A DNA stretch of 64,000 nt from Streptomyces sp. NK08204 (GCF_020400585.1 NZ_JAINVF010000002.1:62001-126000); one strand, 5' to 3'; shown: positions 44,984-54,739, numbered from the stretch's first letter. A program made the numbers and translations. Notes: generated by a model not told the origin, from the letters alone.

Positions 44984-46297
44984 CATTCCCCAGGGCGACT
45001 TCCGGCCGGGGTTGTGTCCTGGCCCGGCAGCGGCTGGGTCCTCGTCCGGGAGCGGCTGGGGCGGCCGTGGGCCGACGTAGTGGCCGCTGGGGCGCATGCG
45101 CAGCGGGCGCTCGCCGTACTCCTCCAGGGCGTGCGCGATCCAGCCCGCCGAACGCGCGACGGCGAAGATCGTCTCGCCGGCCGTGGCGGGCATGCCGGAG
45201 GAGACCGTGAACACGGCCAGGGCAAGGTCGACGTTGGCGTGCAGCGGGGTGTGGCGGGCGGTCGTGGCGACGATGTCGCGGGCCGCGAGCAGGGCGGACT
45301 CCGCGTGCGGGATCTGCTCCAGGAGTGCGAACAGCACCCGCGCGCGCGGGTCCTCGCCCGGGTAGAGCCGGTGACCGAGCCCGGGGATCCGGCGGCCCGC
45401 GCGCAGCTCGTCCGCGATCACCGGGACGGCGGTGCCCTGGTCCAGCACGTCGAGCAGCATCCGATGGGCCAGGCCGCTGGCCGCGCCGTGCAGCGGGCCC
45501 TCCAGGACGCCGAGTCCGGCCGAGACGGCCGCGTAGGCGTGCGCGCGGGCCGAGGCGGCGACCCGTACCGCGAGCGTGGAGACGGCCAGGTCGTGGTCGG
45601 CGAGCAGGGCGAGGGCGGTGTCCAGGACCCGCAGCGAGGCCGGGTCGGCGGGACGTCCGGTCAGCCGGCCCCAGAGACGGTGCGCGAGCGGGCCCTCGTC
45701 CTTGTGGTCGAGCCGGGCGGGCGGCAGTGCGGCCACGAGCGTCGGGATCAGGGTGCGTGCTGTGCCCAGCACGGCCGGTTCGGACAGGTCGAAGCGGAGC
45801 GGGTCCTCGGCCGCCGCGGCGATCGCCGCCACCCTCAGTCGGTCCGTGGGGGTGGTGTGCTCGGGCAGGGCGTTCACCGCGCGGCGGGCGGCCCTGACGG
45901 TGGCCGTGGGCGCCGTGAAGGCCGCGCCGGGGGCCGGCCGCCCCGTCCACAGCCACTCCGCGACCTCTTCATAGGGATGCCGGGCGGCCAGTGCGGTGGC
46001 GTCGACCCCCCGGTAGTAGTAGCGGTCCTTCTCGATCAGCGTGATCCGGGTCCGTACGGACAGCTCGCCGCCGGAGCCCGAGGGCCCCGCGGCCTCACGA
46101 CGGTTGCGCCGGGCGAGGGCCTCCACCTCCTTGGCGTCGAAGGTGCTGGCCCGGCCGCCGGGTTCGCGCCTGCTGCCGAGCAGGCCCCGGCTGACGTAGG
46201 CGTAGACCGTCTCGGGCTTCACGCCGAGGAACTCGGCGGTCTCCTTGGTGGTCAGCCTTCGCCCGGGAGCGCCGGGAGCGGGTTCGTGATCGCGCAT
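44975..46297 (-). CDS. Citrate-synthase-like protein with N-terminal helix-turn-helix
   Basis: 440 residues. Residues about 18-70 form a MerR/excisionase-type HTH (LTTKETAEFLGVKPETVYAY, VSRGLLGSRREP, STFDAKEVEALARR). The rest is a short-chain citrate synthase fold. Catalytic-type histidines are in LEGPLHGAASGL and IPGLGHRLYPGEDPRA, and the Asp is in HANVDLALAVF, so the active site looks preserved. ATG 46295-46297 follows TACGGT by 7 nt (leaderless). It diverges from a second citrate synthase gene across AT-rich palindromes that it may bind. Whether it is an enzyme, a metabolite-sensing regulator or both is open. Confidence 0.87.
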   Translation of the reverse strand: MRDHEPAPGAPGRRLTTKETAEFLGVKPETVYAYVSRGLLGSRREPGGRASTFDAKEVEALARRNRREAAGPSGSGGELSVRTRITLIEKDRYYYRGVDATALAARHPYEEVAEWLWTGRPAPGAAFTAPTATVRAARRAVNALPEHTTPTDRLRVAAIAAAAEDPLRFDLSEPAVLGTARTLIPTLVAALPPARLDHKDEGPLAHRLWGRLTGRPADPASLRVLDTALALLADHDLAVSTLAVRVAASARAHAYAAVSAGLGVLEGPLHGAASGLAHRMLLDVLDQGTAVPVIADELRAGRRIPGLGHRLYPGEDPRARVLFALLEQIPHAESALLAARDIVATTARHTPLHANVDLALAVFTVSSGMPATAGETIFAVARSAGWIAHALEEYGERPLRMRPSGHYVGPRPPQPLPDEDPAAAGPGHNPGRKSPWGMSG

Positions 46298-46347
46298 GGG
46301 GGTCACCGTAGCGGCACCTGGACATCTGGATGCCCGCCTGCATGACA

Positions 46348-46360
46348 TTGATTCAATCAA
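46348..46360. promoter_or_regulatory. Palindrome between citrate synthase genes
   Basis: TTGATT-C-AATCAA, a perfect 13-bp dyad in an AT-rich patch, rare in this GC-rich window. Likely operator. Confidence 0.6.
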
Positions 46361-46362
46361 TA

Positions 46363-46381
46363 TTGACAGAGAGAGAGTCAA
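46363..46381. promoter_or_regulatory. Second dyad between citrate synthase genes
   Basis: TTGAC (46363-46367) and GTCAA (46377-46381) flank a purine-only AGAGAGAGA centre. It sits 3 bp from the first palindrome and 38 bp before the rightward start. Confidence 0.5.
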
Positions 46382-46418
46382 GCATGGACAGTCTGATCAA
46401 GTTCAGGGAAGGAACATC

Positions 46419-47600
46419 ATGTCCAGCAACAGGACCACCGGCCCCCTCATCGACGTGCCGCGCGGCCTCGCGGGCGTCGTCGTCGCCGACACCGAGATCG
46501 GTGACGTCCGAGGGCGCGAGGGCTTCTACCACTACCGCCAGTACTCCGCCGTCGACCTCGCGCGGACCCGCGGCTTCGAGGACGTCTGGCACCTCCTCGT
46601 GCACGGCACACTCCCCGGCGCGGAACGCAGCGCCGCATTCACCGCCGAGACCGCGGCGCTGCGCACGCTGCCCGCGGACGTCCGCGCCGCCCTGCCCGCG
46701 ATCGCCGCCGCCGGCCGCACCTCCGGGCCGCTGGCCGGACTGCGCACCGCCCTGTCGCTGCTCGGAGCCGCGCAGGGGTTCCGCCCGGTCTATGACATCG
46801 ACGCCGACCGGCGCCGCGCCGACACCGTTGCCGCCGGCGCGGCCGTCCCCACGCTGCTGACCGCGCTGTACCGGCTCGGTCAGGGGCTTCGCCCCGTCGA
46901 GCCGCGCGCGGACCTCTCCCACGCGGCCAACTACCTCTACATGCTCACGGGCGAGGAACCCGACCCACGAAGGGCCCGTGCGGTCGAGCAATACCTGATC
47001 TCAACCATTGATCACGGATTCAACGCGTCAACCTTCACCGCACGGGTCATCGCGTCCACCGGTGCCGATGTCGCCGCCTGCCTGAGCGGTGCCGTGGGCG
47101 CGCTGTCCGGGCCGCTGCACGGAGGGGCGCCGAGCCGGGCACTGGACACGCTGGACGCCATCGGCACGCCCGACCGGATCGACCCCTGGATACGGGAACG
47201 GGTCCTTGCCGGGGACCGCATCATGGGCTTCGGACACGCCGTCTACCGCACGGAAGATCCCCGTTCGCGCATGCTGCGCGAGATCGCGCTCGGCTTCGGC
47301 GGCCCGCGCGTCGGGTTCGCGGTCGAGGTCGAGCGCCGGGTCGAGGCGATCCTGGCCGAGCTGAAGCCCGGCCGCGAACTGCACACGAACGTCGAGTTCT
47401 ACGCCGGTGTCGTCATGGAACTGTGCGGACTGCCGCGCGAGATGTTCACCCCCACCTTCGCGGCGGCACGCGTGGTCGGCTGGAGCGCCAACCTCCTGGA
47501 ACAGGCGGCGGACTCGAAGATCATCCGTCCGGTGGCGCGGTACGTGGGGCCACAGGCTCCCGCGGCGGTGCCGCCGACGCCGGTGCCGGCTCAGCCGTGA
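46419..47600 (+). CDS. Citrate synthase family protein
   Basis: 393 residues from ATG 46419, with GGAAGGA at 46407-46413. It lacks the HTH of its divergent paralogue. The citrate synthase/2-methylcitrate synthase motifs are present: TEIGDVRGREGFYHYRQYSA, SGPLHGGAPSRAL, IMGFGHAVYRTEDPRSRM and HTNVEFYAGVVMELCGLPR, ending FAAARVVGWSANLLEQ. It should condense oxaloacetate with acetyl-CoA or propionyl-CoA. Given the second copy and the nearby iron-regulated gene, a specialised rather than central TCA role is possible. Confidence 0.92.
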   Translation: MSSNRTTGPLIDVPRGLAGVVVADTEIGDVRGREGFYHYRQYSAVDLARTRGFEDVWHLLVHGTLPGAERSAAFTAETAALRTLPADVRAALPAIAAAGRTSGPLAGLRTALSLLGAAQGFRPVYDIDADRRRADTVAAGAAVPTLLTALYRLGQGLRPVEPRADLSHAANYLYMLTGEEPDPRRARAVEQYLISTIDHGFNASTFTARVIASTGADVAACLSGAVGALSGPLHGGAPSRALDTLDAIGTPDRIDPWIRERVLAGDRIMGFGHAVYRTEDPRSRMLREIALGFGGPRVGFAVEVERRVEAILAELKPGRELHTNVEFYAGVVMELCGLPREMFTPTFAAARVVGWSANLLEQAADSKIIRPVARYVGPQAPAAVPPTPVPAQP

Positions 47601-47666
47601 GCCCGCCCCGGGGCGCACCGCTCTTATCCTGGTCCGGCAGTCGGTCCACGCAAGAGAGGGCGCCCG

Positions 47667-48731
47667 TTGGGCAACAGCCGCACCCCCCAGCAGATCCCGG
47701 TCGTCGTGCTCGCCGGGTTCCTCGGCTCCGGGAAGACGACGCTCCTCAACCACCTCCTGCACCGCAGCGGAGGCAGCCGCATCGGGGCGATCGTCAACGA
47801 CTTCGGGGCCATCGAGATCGACGCCATGGCGGTCGCGGGCGCCCTCGGCGACTCCACCGTCTCCCTCGGCAACGGCTGCCTGTGCTGTGCCGTCGACGCC
47901 AGCGAACTCGACGTCTACCTCGAACGGCTCGCCGCGCCCGCCACCGGCATCGACGTCATCGTCATCGAGGCCAGCGGCCTCGCCGAGCCCCAGGAACTGG
48001 TCCGGATGGTGCTCGCCAGCGAGCATCCGGGGATCGTCTACGGCGGGCTCGTCGAGGTCGTCGACGCCGCCGAGTTCGACGACACCCGGGCCAGACACCC
48101 CGAGATCGGCCGGCATCTCGCCCTCGCCGACCTCGTCGTCGTCAACAAGCTCGACCGGGCGCCGGACACCGGCCGTGTGCTCGACCTCGTCCGATCGCTC
48201 ACCGACCGCGCCGCCGTCGTCCCCGCGACCTACGGCCGCATCGACCCCGAGTTCCTCTTCGACTGCAAGCCCAGCGAGGAGCGCATCGGGCAGCTGTCCT
48301 TCGACGACCTGCACGAACACGGCGATGACGACGCCGACGGGCATCTGCACTTCGGCTACGACAGCCTGTCCTTCGTCTCCGGCGTGCCGATGGAACCGCG
48401 CCGTCTCATGCGGTTCCTGGACAGCCGTCCCCAGGGGCTGTACCGCATCAAGGGGTACGTCGATTTCGGGCTCCACGACACCGGCAACCGGTACTCGGTG
48501 CACTCCGTCGGGCGTTTTCTGCGCTTCTACCCCGAGCCCTGGACGCCCGCCGACGCCCGCCTCACCCAGCTGGTCCTGATCGGCCGCGGCATCGACACGG
48601 GCGCCCTCGGCGAGGAACTGCGGGCGTGTGAGAACGACGCCCCACACGCCGACGAACACGGCATGTGGGGCGTTCTGCGCTACGTACAGGGCTCCGAGGA
48701 CGAGCCCGACGCGCAGGCGTACGCGTCCTAG
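47667..48731 (+). CDS. CobW/COG0523 family GTP-binding metallochaperone
   Basis: 354 residues. The P-loop is LAGFLGSGKTTLLNHL (K23). The metal motif of the G3E family is GNGCLCCAV (C71, C73, C74), followed by IVIEASGLAEPQEL and VVVNKLDRAPD (the GTP-specific NKxD). A His/Asp-rich stretch (HEHGDDDADGHLHFG) around residues 217-230 probably binds metal, and the CobW C-terminal domain follows. It likely delivers Zn, Co or another metal to a target enzyme. TTG 47667 is the start, with GAGAGGG 6 nt upstream. I saw no Zur box. Its stop shares CTAG with the parC stop. Confidence 0.9.
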   Translation: MGNSRTPQQIPVVVLAGFLGSGKTTLLNHLLHRSGGSRIGAIVNDFGAIEIDAMAVAGALGDSTVSLGNGCLCCAVDASELDVYLERLAAPATGIDVIVIEASGLAEPQELVRMVLASEHPGIVYGGLVEVVDAAEFDDTRARHPEIGRHLALADLVVVNKLDRAPDTGRVLDLVRSLTDRAAVVPATYGRIDPEFLFDCKPSEERIGQLSFDDLHEHGDDDADGHLHFGYDSLSFVSGVPMEPRRLMRFLDSRPQGLYRIKGYVDFGLHDTGNRYSVHSVGRFLRFYPEPWTPADARLTQLVLIGRGIDTGALGEELRACENDAPHADEHGMWGVLRYVQGSEDEPDAQAYAS

Positions 48732-51187
48732 AGCACCGGCCCCGCGACCACCGACACCGTCTTCGGCAGCGACGTGCCCGAGCCGTCGCGGCGCGGGTCC
48801 GGGTCCGGCAGCTCCACCGGGGAGCCGTTCTTCTGCGCTGCGCGCCCCGGAGTCGGACCCGCCCAGGCCAGGGACAGACAGTCCTCACCCTTCAGGAACC
48901 GCTGGCACCGCACGCCGCCGGTGGCCCGGCCCTTGCGCGGATACTGGTCGAACGGGGTCAGCTTCGCCGTCGTCTGCACGGAGTCGTCCAGCGTGCCGCG
49001 CGAGCCCGCCACCGTGAAGACCACCGCGTCGGCGGCCGGGTCGACCGCCGTGAACGAGATCACCTTGGCGCCCTCGGTGAGCTTGATGCCCGCCATGCCG
49101 CCCGCCGGGCGGCCCTGCGGGCGGACGATGGACGCCTGGAAGCGCAGCAGCTGCGCGTCGTCGGTGATGAAGACCAGGTCCTCCTCGCCGGTGCGCAGCT
49201 CGACCGCGCCGACGATCCTGTCGCCGTCCTTGAGCGTGATGACCTCCAGCTCGTCCTTGTTGGACGGGTAGTCCGGCACCACACGCTTGACCACACCCTG
49301 CTCGGTGCCGAGCGCCAGGCCCGGGGACGACTCGTCCAGCGTGGTCAGGCAGACCACCGTCTCGTCGTCCTCCAGGGAGACGAACTCCGCCAGCGGCGCC
49401 CCTCCGGAGAGGTTCGGCGCCGTCGCGGCCTCCGGCAGCTGCGGCAGGTCGACCACGTTGATCCGCAACAGCCGGCCTGCCGAGGTCACCGCGCCGATCT
49501 CGCCACGCGCGGTCGACGGCACCGCCGAGACGATCACGTCGTGCTTGACCCGCTTGGCGCGGGCCTGCTGCGGGAACGGCTCGGCGGTCGCCGTACGCGC
49601 CAGCAGACCCGTGGAGGACAGCATCACCCGGCACGGGTCGTCGGCCACCTGCAGCGGCACGGTGGCCGCCGGGGCGCCCGCGGACTCCAGCAGGACGGTG
49701 CGCCGGTCGGTACCGAACTGCTTGGCGACGGCGGCCAGTTCCGCCGAGACCAGCTTGCGCAGCTCGGCGTCGGACTCCAGGACCCGGGTCAGCTCCTCGA
49801 TCTCCGAGGTGAGCCTTTCCTTCTCCGCCTCCAGCTCGATGCGGTCGTACTTGGTGAGCCGGCGCAGCGGCGTGTCGAGGATGTACTGCGTCTGCACCTC
49901 GCTCAGCGAGAAGCGCTCCATCAGGCGCTCCTTGGCCTGCGCGGAGTTCTCGCTGGAGCGGATCAGCCGGATGACCTCGTCGATGTCGACCAGCGCGGTG
50001 AGCAGGCCCTCGACCAGGTGCAGCCGGTCACGGCGCTTGCCGCGGCGGAACTCGCTGCGGCGCCGGACCACGTCGAAGCGGTGGTCGAGATAGACCTCCA
50101 GCAGCTCCTTCAGGCCCAGGGTGAGCGGCTGGCCGTCCACCAGGGCCACGTTGTTGATACCGAAGGACTCCTCCATCGGCGTCAGCTTGTAGAGCTGTTC
50201 CAGGACCGCCTCCGGCACGAAGCCGTTCTTGATCTCGATGACCAGGCGCAGGCCGTGCTCTCGGTCGGTGAGGTCCTTGACGTCGGCGATGCCCTGGATC
50301 TTCTTCGCGTTGACCAGGTCCTTGATCTTCGCGATCACCTTCTCCGGGCCGACCGTGAAGGGCAGTTCGGTGACGATCAGCCCCTTGCGGCGGGCGGTCA
50401 CGGTCTCCACCGTGACCGTCGCGCGCATTCTGAAGGTGCCGCGACCGCTCGCGTACGCGTCCCGGATGCCGTCCAGGCCGACGATCCGGCCGCCGGTGGG
50501 CAGGTCGGGGCCCGGCACGTGCTTCATCAGCGCGTCCAGGTCGGCGTTCGGGTACCTGATCAGGTGGCGGGCCGCCGCGATGACCTCGCGCAGGTTGTGC
50601 GGCGGCATGTTCGTCGCCATGCCGACCGCGATGCCCGAGGAGCCGTTGACCAGCAGGTTCGGGAAGGCGGCCGGCAGCGCCACCGGCTCCCGCTCCTGGC
50701 CGTCGTAGTTCGGCGCGAAATCGACCGTGTCCTCGTCGATCGACTCGGTCATCAGGTTCGTCGCCGCGGCCATCCGGCACTCGGTGTACCGCATGGCGGC
50801 CGGCGGGTCGTCATTGCCCAGCGAGCCGAAGTTGCCGTGGCCGTCCACCAGCGGCACGCGCATCGAGAAGGGCTGCGCCAGGCGCACCAGGGCGTCGTAG
50901 ATCGACGCGTCGCCGTGCGGGTGCAGCTTGCCCATGACCTCGCCGACGACGCGGGCGCACTTCACGTACCCGCGGTCGGGGCGCAGGCCCATCTCGTTCA
51001 TCTGGTAGACGATCCGGCGGTGCACCGGCTTGAGACCGTCACGGGCGTCCGGCAGGGCGCGCGAGTAGATGACCGAGTACGCGTACTCGAGGTAGGAGCC
51101 ACGCATCTCGTCCACGACGTCGATGTCGAGGATCCTCTCCTCGAACGAATCGTCGGGCGGCGGGGTCTTCGTGCTGCGGCGGGCCAT
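48728..51187 (-). CDS. parC: DNA topoisomerase IV-type subunit A
   Basis: Breakage-reunion subunit partnering ParE. It is 819 residues. The N-terminal winged helix holds catalytic Y134 in [10 protein letters not shown] and the quinolone-resistance region [37 protein letters not shown] and the GyrA/ParC coiled coil ([20 protein letters not shown]) follow. The C-terminal beta-pinwheel starts near residue 500 and lacks a clear GyrA box, which fits ParC. It ends in a Pro/Asp-rich tail. It overlaps the convergent CobW gene by 4 bp. Pairing with parE in this window supports topoisomerase IV rather than gyrase. Confidence 0.93.
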   Translation of the reverse strand: MARRSTKTPPPDDSFEERILDIDVVDEMRGSYLEYAYSVIYSRALPDARDGLKPVHRRIVYQMNEMGLRPDRGYVKCARVVGEVMGKLHPHGDASIYDALVRLAQPFSMRVPLVDGHGNFGSLGNDDPPAAMRYTECRMAAATNLMTESIDEDTVDFAPNYDGQEREPVALPAAFPNLLVNGSSGIAVGMATNMPPHNLREVIAAARHLIRYPNADLDALMKHVPGPDLPTGGRIVGLDGIRDAYASGRGTFRMRATVTVETVTARRKGLIVTELPFTVGPEKVIAKIKDLVNAKKIQGIADVKDLTDREHGLRLVIEIKNGFVPEAVLEQLYKLTPMEESFGINNVALVDGQPLTLGLKELLEVYLDHRFDVVRRRSEFRRGKRRDRLHLVEGLLTALVDIDEVIRLIRSSENSAQAKERLMERFSLSEVQTQYILDTPLRRLTKYDRIELEAEKERLTSEIEELTRVLESDAELRKLVSAELAAVAKQFGTDRRTVLLESAGAPAATVPLQVADDPCRVMLSSTGLLARTATAEPFPQQARAKRVKHDVIVSAVPSTARGEIGAVTSAGRLLRINVVDLPQLPEAATAPNLSGGAPLAEFVSLEDDETVVCLTTLDESSPGLALGTEQGVVKRVVPDYPSNKDELEVITLKDGDRIVGAVELRTGEEDLVFITDDAQLLRFQASIVRPQGRPAGGMAGIKLTEGAKVISFTAVDPAADAVVFTVAGSRGTLDDSVQTTAKLTPFDQYPRKGRATGGVRCQRFLKGEDCLSLAWAGPTPGRAAQKNGSPVELPDPDPRRDGSGTSLPKTVSVVAGPVL

Positions 51188-51467
51188 CGCTGCCGGCTCC
51201 TCTTTTCTGGTCGCTCGCCTACGGGGCGCTCAGTCGTGCTGAAGCGATTGACGGATCTGACGCGGACCATTGTGGACCGCGGCACCGACAACCGGGCCAC
51301 CACCTCGTCTCCACTCGTGGTCTCCACGCCTGACGCAGGCTACGTGATCCGCTGTGGGCGTACGTCGGGCGGGAACTTCGCCGCCGCTGCGCGCGCTTGC
51401 ATACAGTGGCAGGACCGGCAGGAAAACCGCGGTTTCTCCGACCGCTTCCGCTCGCGAAGGGACGTAC

Positions 51468-52880
51468 ATGCCCATGGGTCACACGACCACAGCCGAGGCA
51501 GGCTCCGGGGGCCTGACAGCGACCGAGCACCGCCTGGCCAACGGTCTGCGCGTGGTGCTCTCCGAGGACCACCTGACCCCGGTGGCGGCGGTCTGCCTCT
51601 GGTACGACGTCGGCTCGCGCCACGAAGTCAAGGGGCGTACCGGCCTGGCTCACCTTTTCGAGCACCTCATGTTCCAGGGCTCCGCCCAGGTGACGGGCAA
51701 CGGCCACTTCGAGCTGGTCCAGGGCGCCGGCGGCTCCCTCAACGGCACGACCAGTTTCGAGCGCACCAACTACTTCGAGACCATGCCCGCCCACCAGCTG
51801 GAGCTGGCGCTGTGGCTCGAGGCCGACCGCATGGGCTCACTGCTCGCCGCCCTGGACGACGAGTCCATGGAGAACCAGCGGGACGTCGTCAAGAACGAGC
51901 GCCGCCAGCGCTACGACAACGTGCCCTACGGCACCGCCTTCGAGAAGCTGACCGCCCTCGCCTACCCGGAGGGCCACCCCTACCACCACACGCCGATCGG
52001 CTCGATGGCGGACCTGGACGCGGCCACCCTGGAGGACGCGCGCCAGTTCTTCCGCACCTACTACGCGCCCAACAACGCGGTGCTCTCCGTGGTCGGCGAC
52101 ATCGACCCCGTGCAGACGCTCGCCTGGATCGAGAAGTACTTCGGGTCCATCCCGGCGCACGACGGCAAGCCCGAGCCGCGCGACGGCTCCCTGCCGGACA
52201 TCATCGGCGAGCAGCTGCGCGAGGTCGTCGTGGAGGAGGTTCCGGCACGCGCTCTGATGGCCGCCTACCGGCTCCCGCACGACGGGACGCGCGCGTGCGA
52301 CGCGGCCGACGTGGCCCTGACGATCCTCGGCGGCGGCGAGTCCTCCCGCCTGTACAACCGGCTCGTACGCCGCGACCGCACGGCCGTGGCGGCCGGCTTC
52401 GGCATGCTGCGCCTGGCCGGCGCCCCGTCGCTGGGCTGGCTGGACGTGAAGACCTCCGGTGACGTCGAGGTGCCGGTCATCGAGACCGCCATCGACGAGG
52501 AGCTGGCCCGGTTCGCGGAGGAGGGCCCCACGCCCGAGGAGATGGAGCGCGCCCAGGCCCAGTTGGAGCGCGAGTGGCTGGACCGGCTCGGCACGGTCGC
52601 CGGCCGTGCCGACGAACTGTGCCGGTACGCCGTCCTCTTCGGCGACCCGCAGCTCGCCCTCACCGCCGTACAGCGCCTCCTGGCGGTGACCCCCGAGGAG
52701 GTCAAGGAGGTGGCCCAGGCCCGTCTGCGCCCGGACAACCGCGCCGTCCTCGTCTACGAACCGCTGTCCGCCGAGTCGGCGCAGCACACCGAGGAGGCGG
52801 GGCGCGGCGAGGACCCGGAGGAAGAAGCGACCGTAGAGGCGGGCCGCGACGAGACCGAGAACGAGGAGACGGCCAAGTGA
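51468..52880 (+). CDS. M16-family zinc metallopeptidase, catalytic subunit
   Basis: 470 residues from ATG 51468 (AAGGGA 5 nt upstream; the ATG six bases later is possible). The inverted zinc motif HLFEH (H62, E65, H66) is intact, and the third ligand is in NQRDVVKNERRQRYDN. The second half is a pseudo-repeat (ILGGGESSRLYNRLVRRDR) lacking the full Arg-Tyr substrate pair. The C-terminus is acidic. No signal peptide is seen, so it should act in the cytoplasm. It is coupled (GTGA) to a second M16 gene, and the two probably form a heterodimer. Confidence 0.93.
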   Translation: MPMGHTTTAEAGSGGLTATEHRLANGLRVVLSEDHLTPVAAVCLWYDVGSRHEVKGRTGLAHLFEHLMFQGSAQVTGNGHFELVQGAGGSLNGTTSFERTNYFETMPAHQLELALWLEADRMGSLLAALDDESMENQRDVVKNERRQRYDNVPYGTAFEKLTALAYPEGHPYHHTPIGSMADLDAATLEDARQFFRTYYAPNNAVLSVVGDIDPVQTLAWIEKYFGSIPAHDGKPEPRDGSLPDIIGEQLREVVVEEVPARALMAAYRLPHDGTRACDAADVALTILGGGESSRLYNRLVRRDRTAVAAGFGMLRLAGAPSLGWLDVKTSGDVEVPVIETAIDEELARFAEEGPTPEEMERAQAQLEREWLDRLGTVAGRADELCRYAVLFGDPQLALTAVQRLLAVTPEEVKEVAQARLRPDNRAVLVYEPLSAESAQHTEEAGRGEDPEEEATVEAGRDETENEETAK

Positions 52881-54265
52881 CCGAGCTCGCCACGATGGAC
52901 TTCCACCCCCAGCCGCAGCCCGGCCAGGCCAGGCCCTGGGCGTTCCCCGCCCCCGAGCGCGGCACGCTGGACAACGGCCTGACCGTGCTGCGCTGCCACC
53001 GACCCGGCCAGCAGGTCGTCGCCGTGGAGGTGCTGCTGGACGCGCCCCTGGACGCCGAGCCGGCCGGCCTGGACGGCGTCGCCACGATCATGGCGCGGGC
53101 CTTTTCCGAGGGCACCGACAAGCACTCCGCCGAGGAGTTCGCCGCCGAGCTCGAGCGCGCCGGTGCCACGCTGGACGCGCACGCCGACCACTCCGGCGTC
53201 CGGCTCAGCCTGGAGGTCCCCGCCTCCCGCCTGACCAAGGGCCTCGGCCTGCTCGCCGACGCCCTGCGCGCGCCCGCCTTCGCCGGGAGCGAGATCGAAC
53301 GGCTGGTCCGCAACCGCCTGGACGAGATCCCGCACGAGCTGGCCAGCCCGTCGCGCCGGGCCGGCAAGGAACTCTCCAAGGAACTCTTCCCGGCGACCGC
53401 GCGCATGTCCCGTCCGCGCCAGGGCACCGAGGAGACGGTCGAGAAGATCGACGCGGCGGCCGTACGCGCCTTCTACGACCGGCACGTACGCCCCGCCACC
53501 GCCACCGTGGTCGTCGTCGGCGACCTCACCGGCACTGACCTGGACGAGCTGCTCGGCGACACCCTGGGCGCCTGGACGGGCACCCCGGGCAGCCCGCGGC
53601 CCGTGCCGCCGGTCACCGCCGACGACACCGGCCGCGTGGTCATCGTGGACCGGCCCGGCGCCGTGCAGACGCAGTTGCTGATCGGCCGGATCGGACCCGA
53701 CCGGCACGACCGTGTCTGGCCGGCCCAGGTGCTCGGCACCTACTGCCTCGGCGGCACCCTCACCTCCCGCCTGGACCGCGTCCTGCGCGAGGAGAAGGGC
53801 TACACCTACGGCGTGCGCGCCTTCGGCCAGGTGCTGAGGTCGGCTCCGGACGGCACGGGCGCCGCGATGCTCGCCATCAGCGGTTCCGTGGACACCCCGA
53901 ACACCGGCCCGGCGCTCGAGGACCTGTGGACGGTGCTGCGCACGCTCGCGGCGGAGGGTCTGACCGACGCCGAGCGGGACGTCGCCGTGCAGAACCTCGT
54001 CGGGGTCGCGCCGCTGAAGTACGAGACCGCTGCGGCCGTCGCGGCCACCCTGGCCGACCAGGTCGAGCAGCACCTGCCCGACGACTTCCAGGCCGCCCTT
54101 TACCAGCAGCTCGCCGCCACCGGCACCGTGGAAGCCACCGCGGCGGTCGTGAATGCCTTCCCGGTGGACCGTCTGGTGACCGTCCTCGTCGGTGACGCCG
54201 CCAAGATCAAGGAGCCGGTCGAGGCGCTCGGCATCGGGGAAGTCACCGTCGTGGCGGCCGAGTAG
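52877..54265 (+). CDS. M16-family peptidase partner lacking the zinc motif
   Basis: 462 residues from GTG 52877. Where the catalytic HxxEH should stand there is GLDGVATIMARAFSEGTDKH, so it cannot bind zinc in the usual way. It keeps the other half of the active site, GTLTSRLDRVLREEKGYTYG, with the Arg and Tyr that position substrate. This is the classic alpha/beta division seen in M16B heterodimers. ASPSRRAGKELSKELFP matches the family midsection. It is translationally coupled to the catalytic subunit and followed by a strong terminator. Confidence 0.92.
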   Translation: MTELATMDFHPQPQPGQARPWAFPAPERGTLDNGLTVLRCHRPGQQVVAVEVLLDAPLDAEPAGLDGVATIMARAFSEGTDKHSAEEFAAELERAGATLDAHADHSGVRLSLEVPASRLTKGLGLLADALRAPAFAGSEIERLVRNRLDEIPHELASPSRRAGKELSKELFPATARMSRPRQGTEETVEKIDAAAVRAFYDRHVRPATATVVVVGDLTGTDLDELLGDTLGAWTGTPGSPRPVPPVTADDTGRVVIVDRPGAVQTQLLIGRIGPDRHDRVWPAQVLGTYCLGGTLTSRLDRVLREEKGYTYGVRAFGQVLRSAPDGTGAAMLAISGSVDTPNTGPALEDLWTVLRTLAAEGLTDAERDVAVQNLVGVAPLKYETAAAVAATLADQVEQHLPDDFQAALYQQLAATGTVEATAAVVNAFPVDRLVTVLVGDAAKIKEPVEALGIGEVTVVAAE

Positions 54266-54320
54266 AGCCCGAGCGGAGCCCGCCCGGACTCCGGGCGGAC
54301 TCCGGGCGGACGCACGCGCG

Positions 54321-54362
54321 CGTGGGGGCCCTGACGGCTTACGGGCCGTCAGGGCCCCCACG
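54321..54362 (+). terminator. Terminator after the M16 gene pair
   Basis: A perfect 17-bp stem, CGTGGGGGCCCTGACGG (54321-54337) with CCGTCAGGGCCCCCACG (54346-54362), and an 8-nt loop. Confidence 0.9.
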
Positions 54363-54539
54363 TTCGTTCCCCAGCCGTTCCAGCTGCTCCCCGGATGTCT
54401 GGATTGGGGTGGAGATTCCTGTCTGACCTGTGGGATGCGCTACAAAAGTCCGGATCCGTTTGGGTATGGAAAGCAGGCCCCCTTAGCGTCGTCCGGGCTG
54501 TCCGTCAGGCAGTGCGCCGCACCCGCGGCACCGGACAGT

Positions 54540-54712
54540 CATCGCCGAGTCCCCGTACGGCGCGAGCCAGGGGAGCCGGGGACCCGCCCTCCTGTCGCCG
54601 CCTTCGCGGCCGGAGGGGCTCAGTCCCTGGGGTGAATCGGGCGCCCGCGTGCATGCGAGGGGGTCCGTAGGAGACCTTCCTGCTCCGAACCCGTCAGCTA
54701 ACCCGGTAGGCG
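54540..54712 (+). ncRNA. Cyclic di-AMP riboswitch (ydaO/yuaA class)
   Basis: The leader of the M23 peptidase gene carries the conserved blocks of this class in order: CCAGGGGAGCCGGGGACCC (54567-54585), GGGTGAATCGGGCGCCCGC (54630-54648), GGTCCGTAGGAGACC (54662-54676) and the 3' block CCGAACCCGTCAGCTAACCC (54685-54704). The aptamer ends 28 nt before the ATG. In this class, c-di-AMP binding turns expression off. Control of cell-wall hydrolases by it is established in Streptomyces. The exact 5' edge is approximate. Confidence 0.93.
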
Positions 54713-54739
54713 AGAGGGAAGGAAAGGACCAGCCACTAC

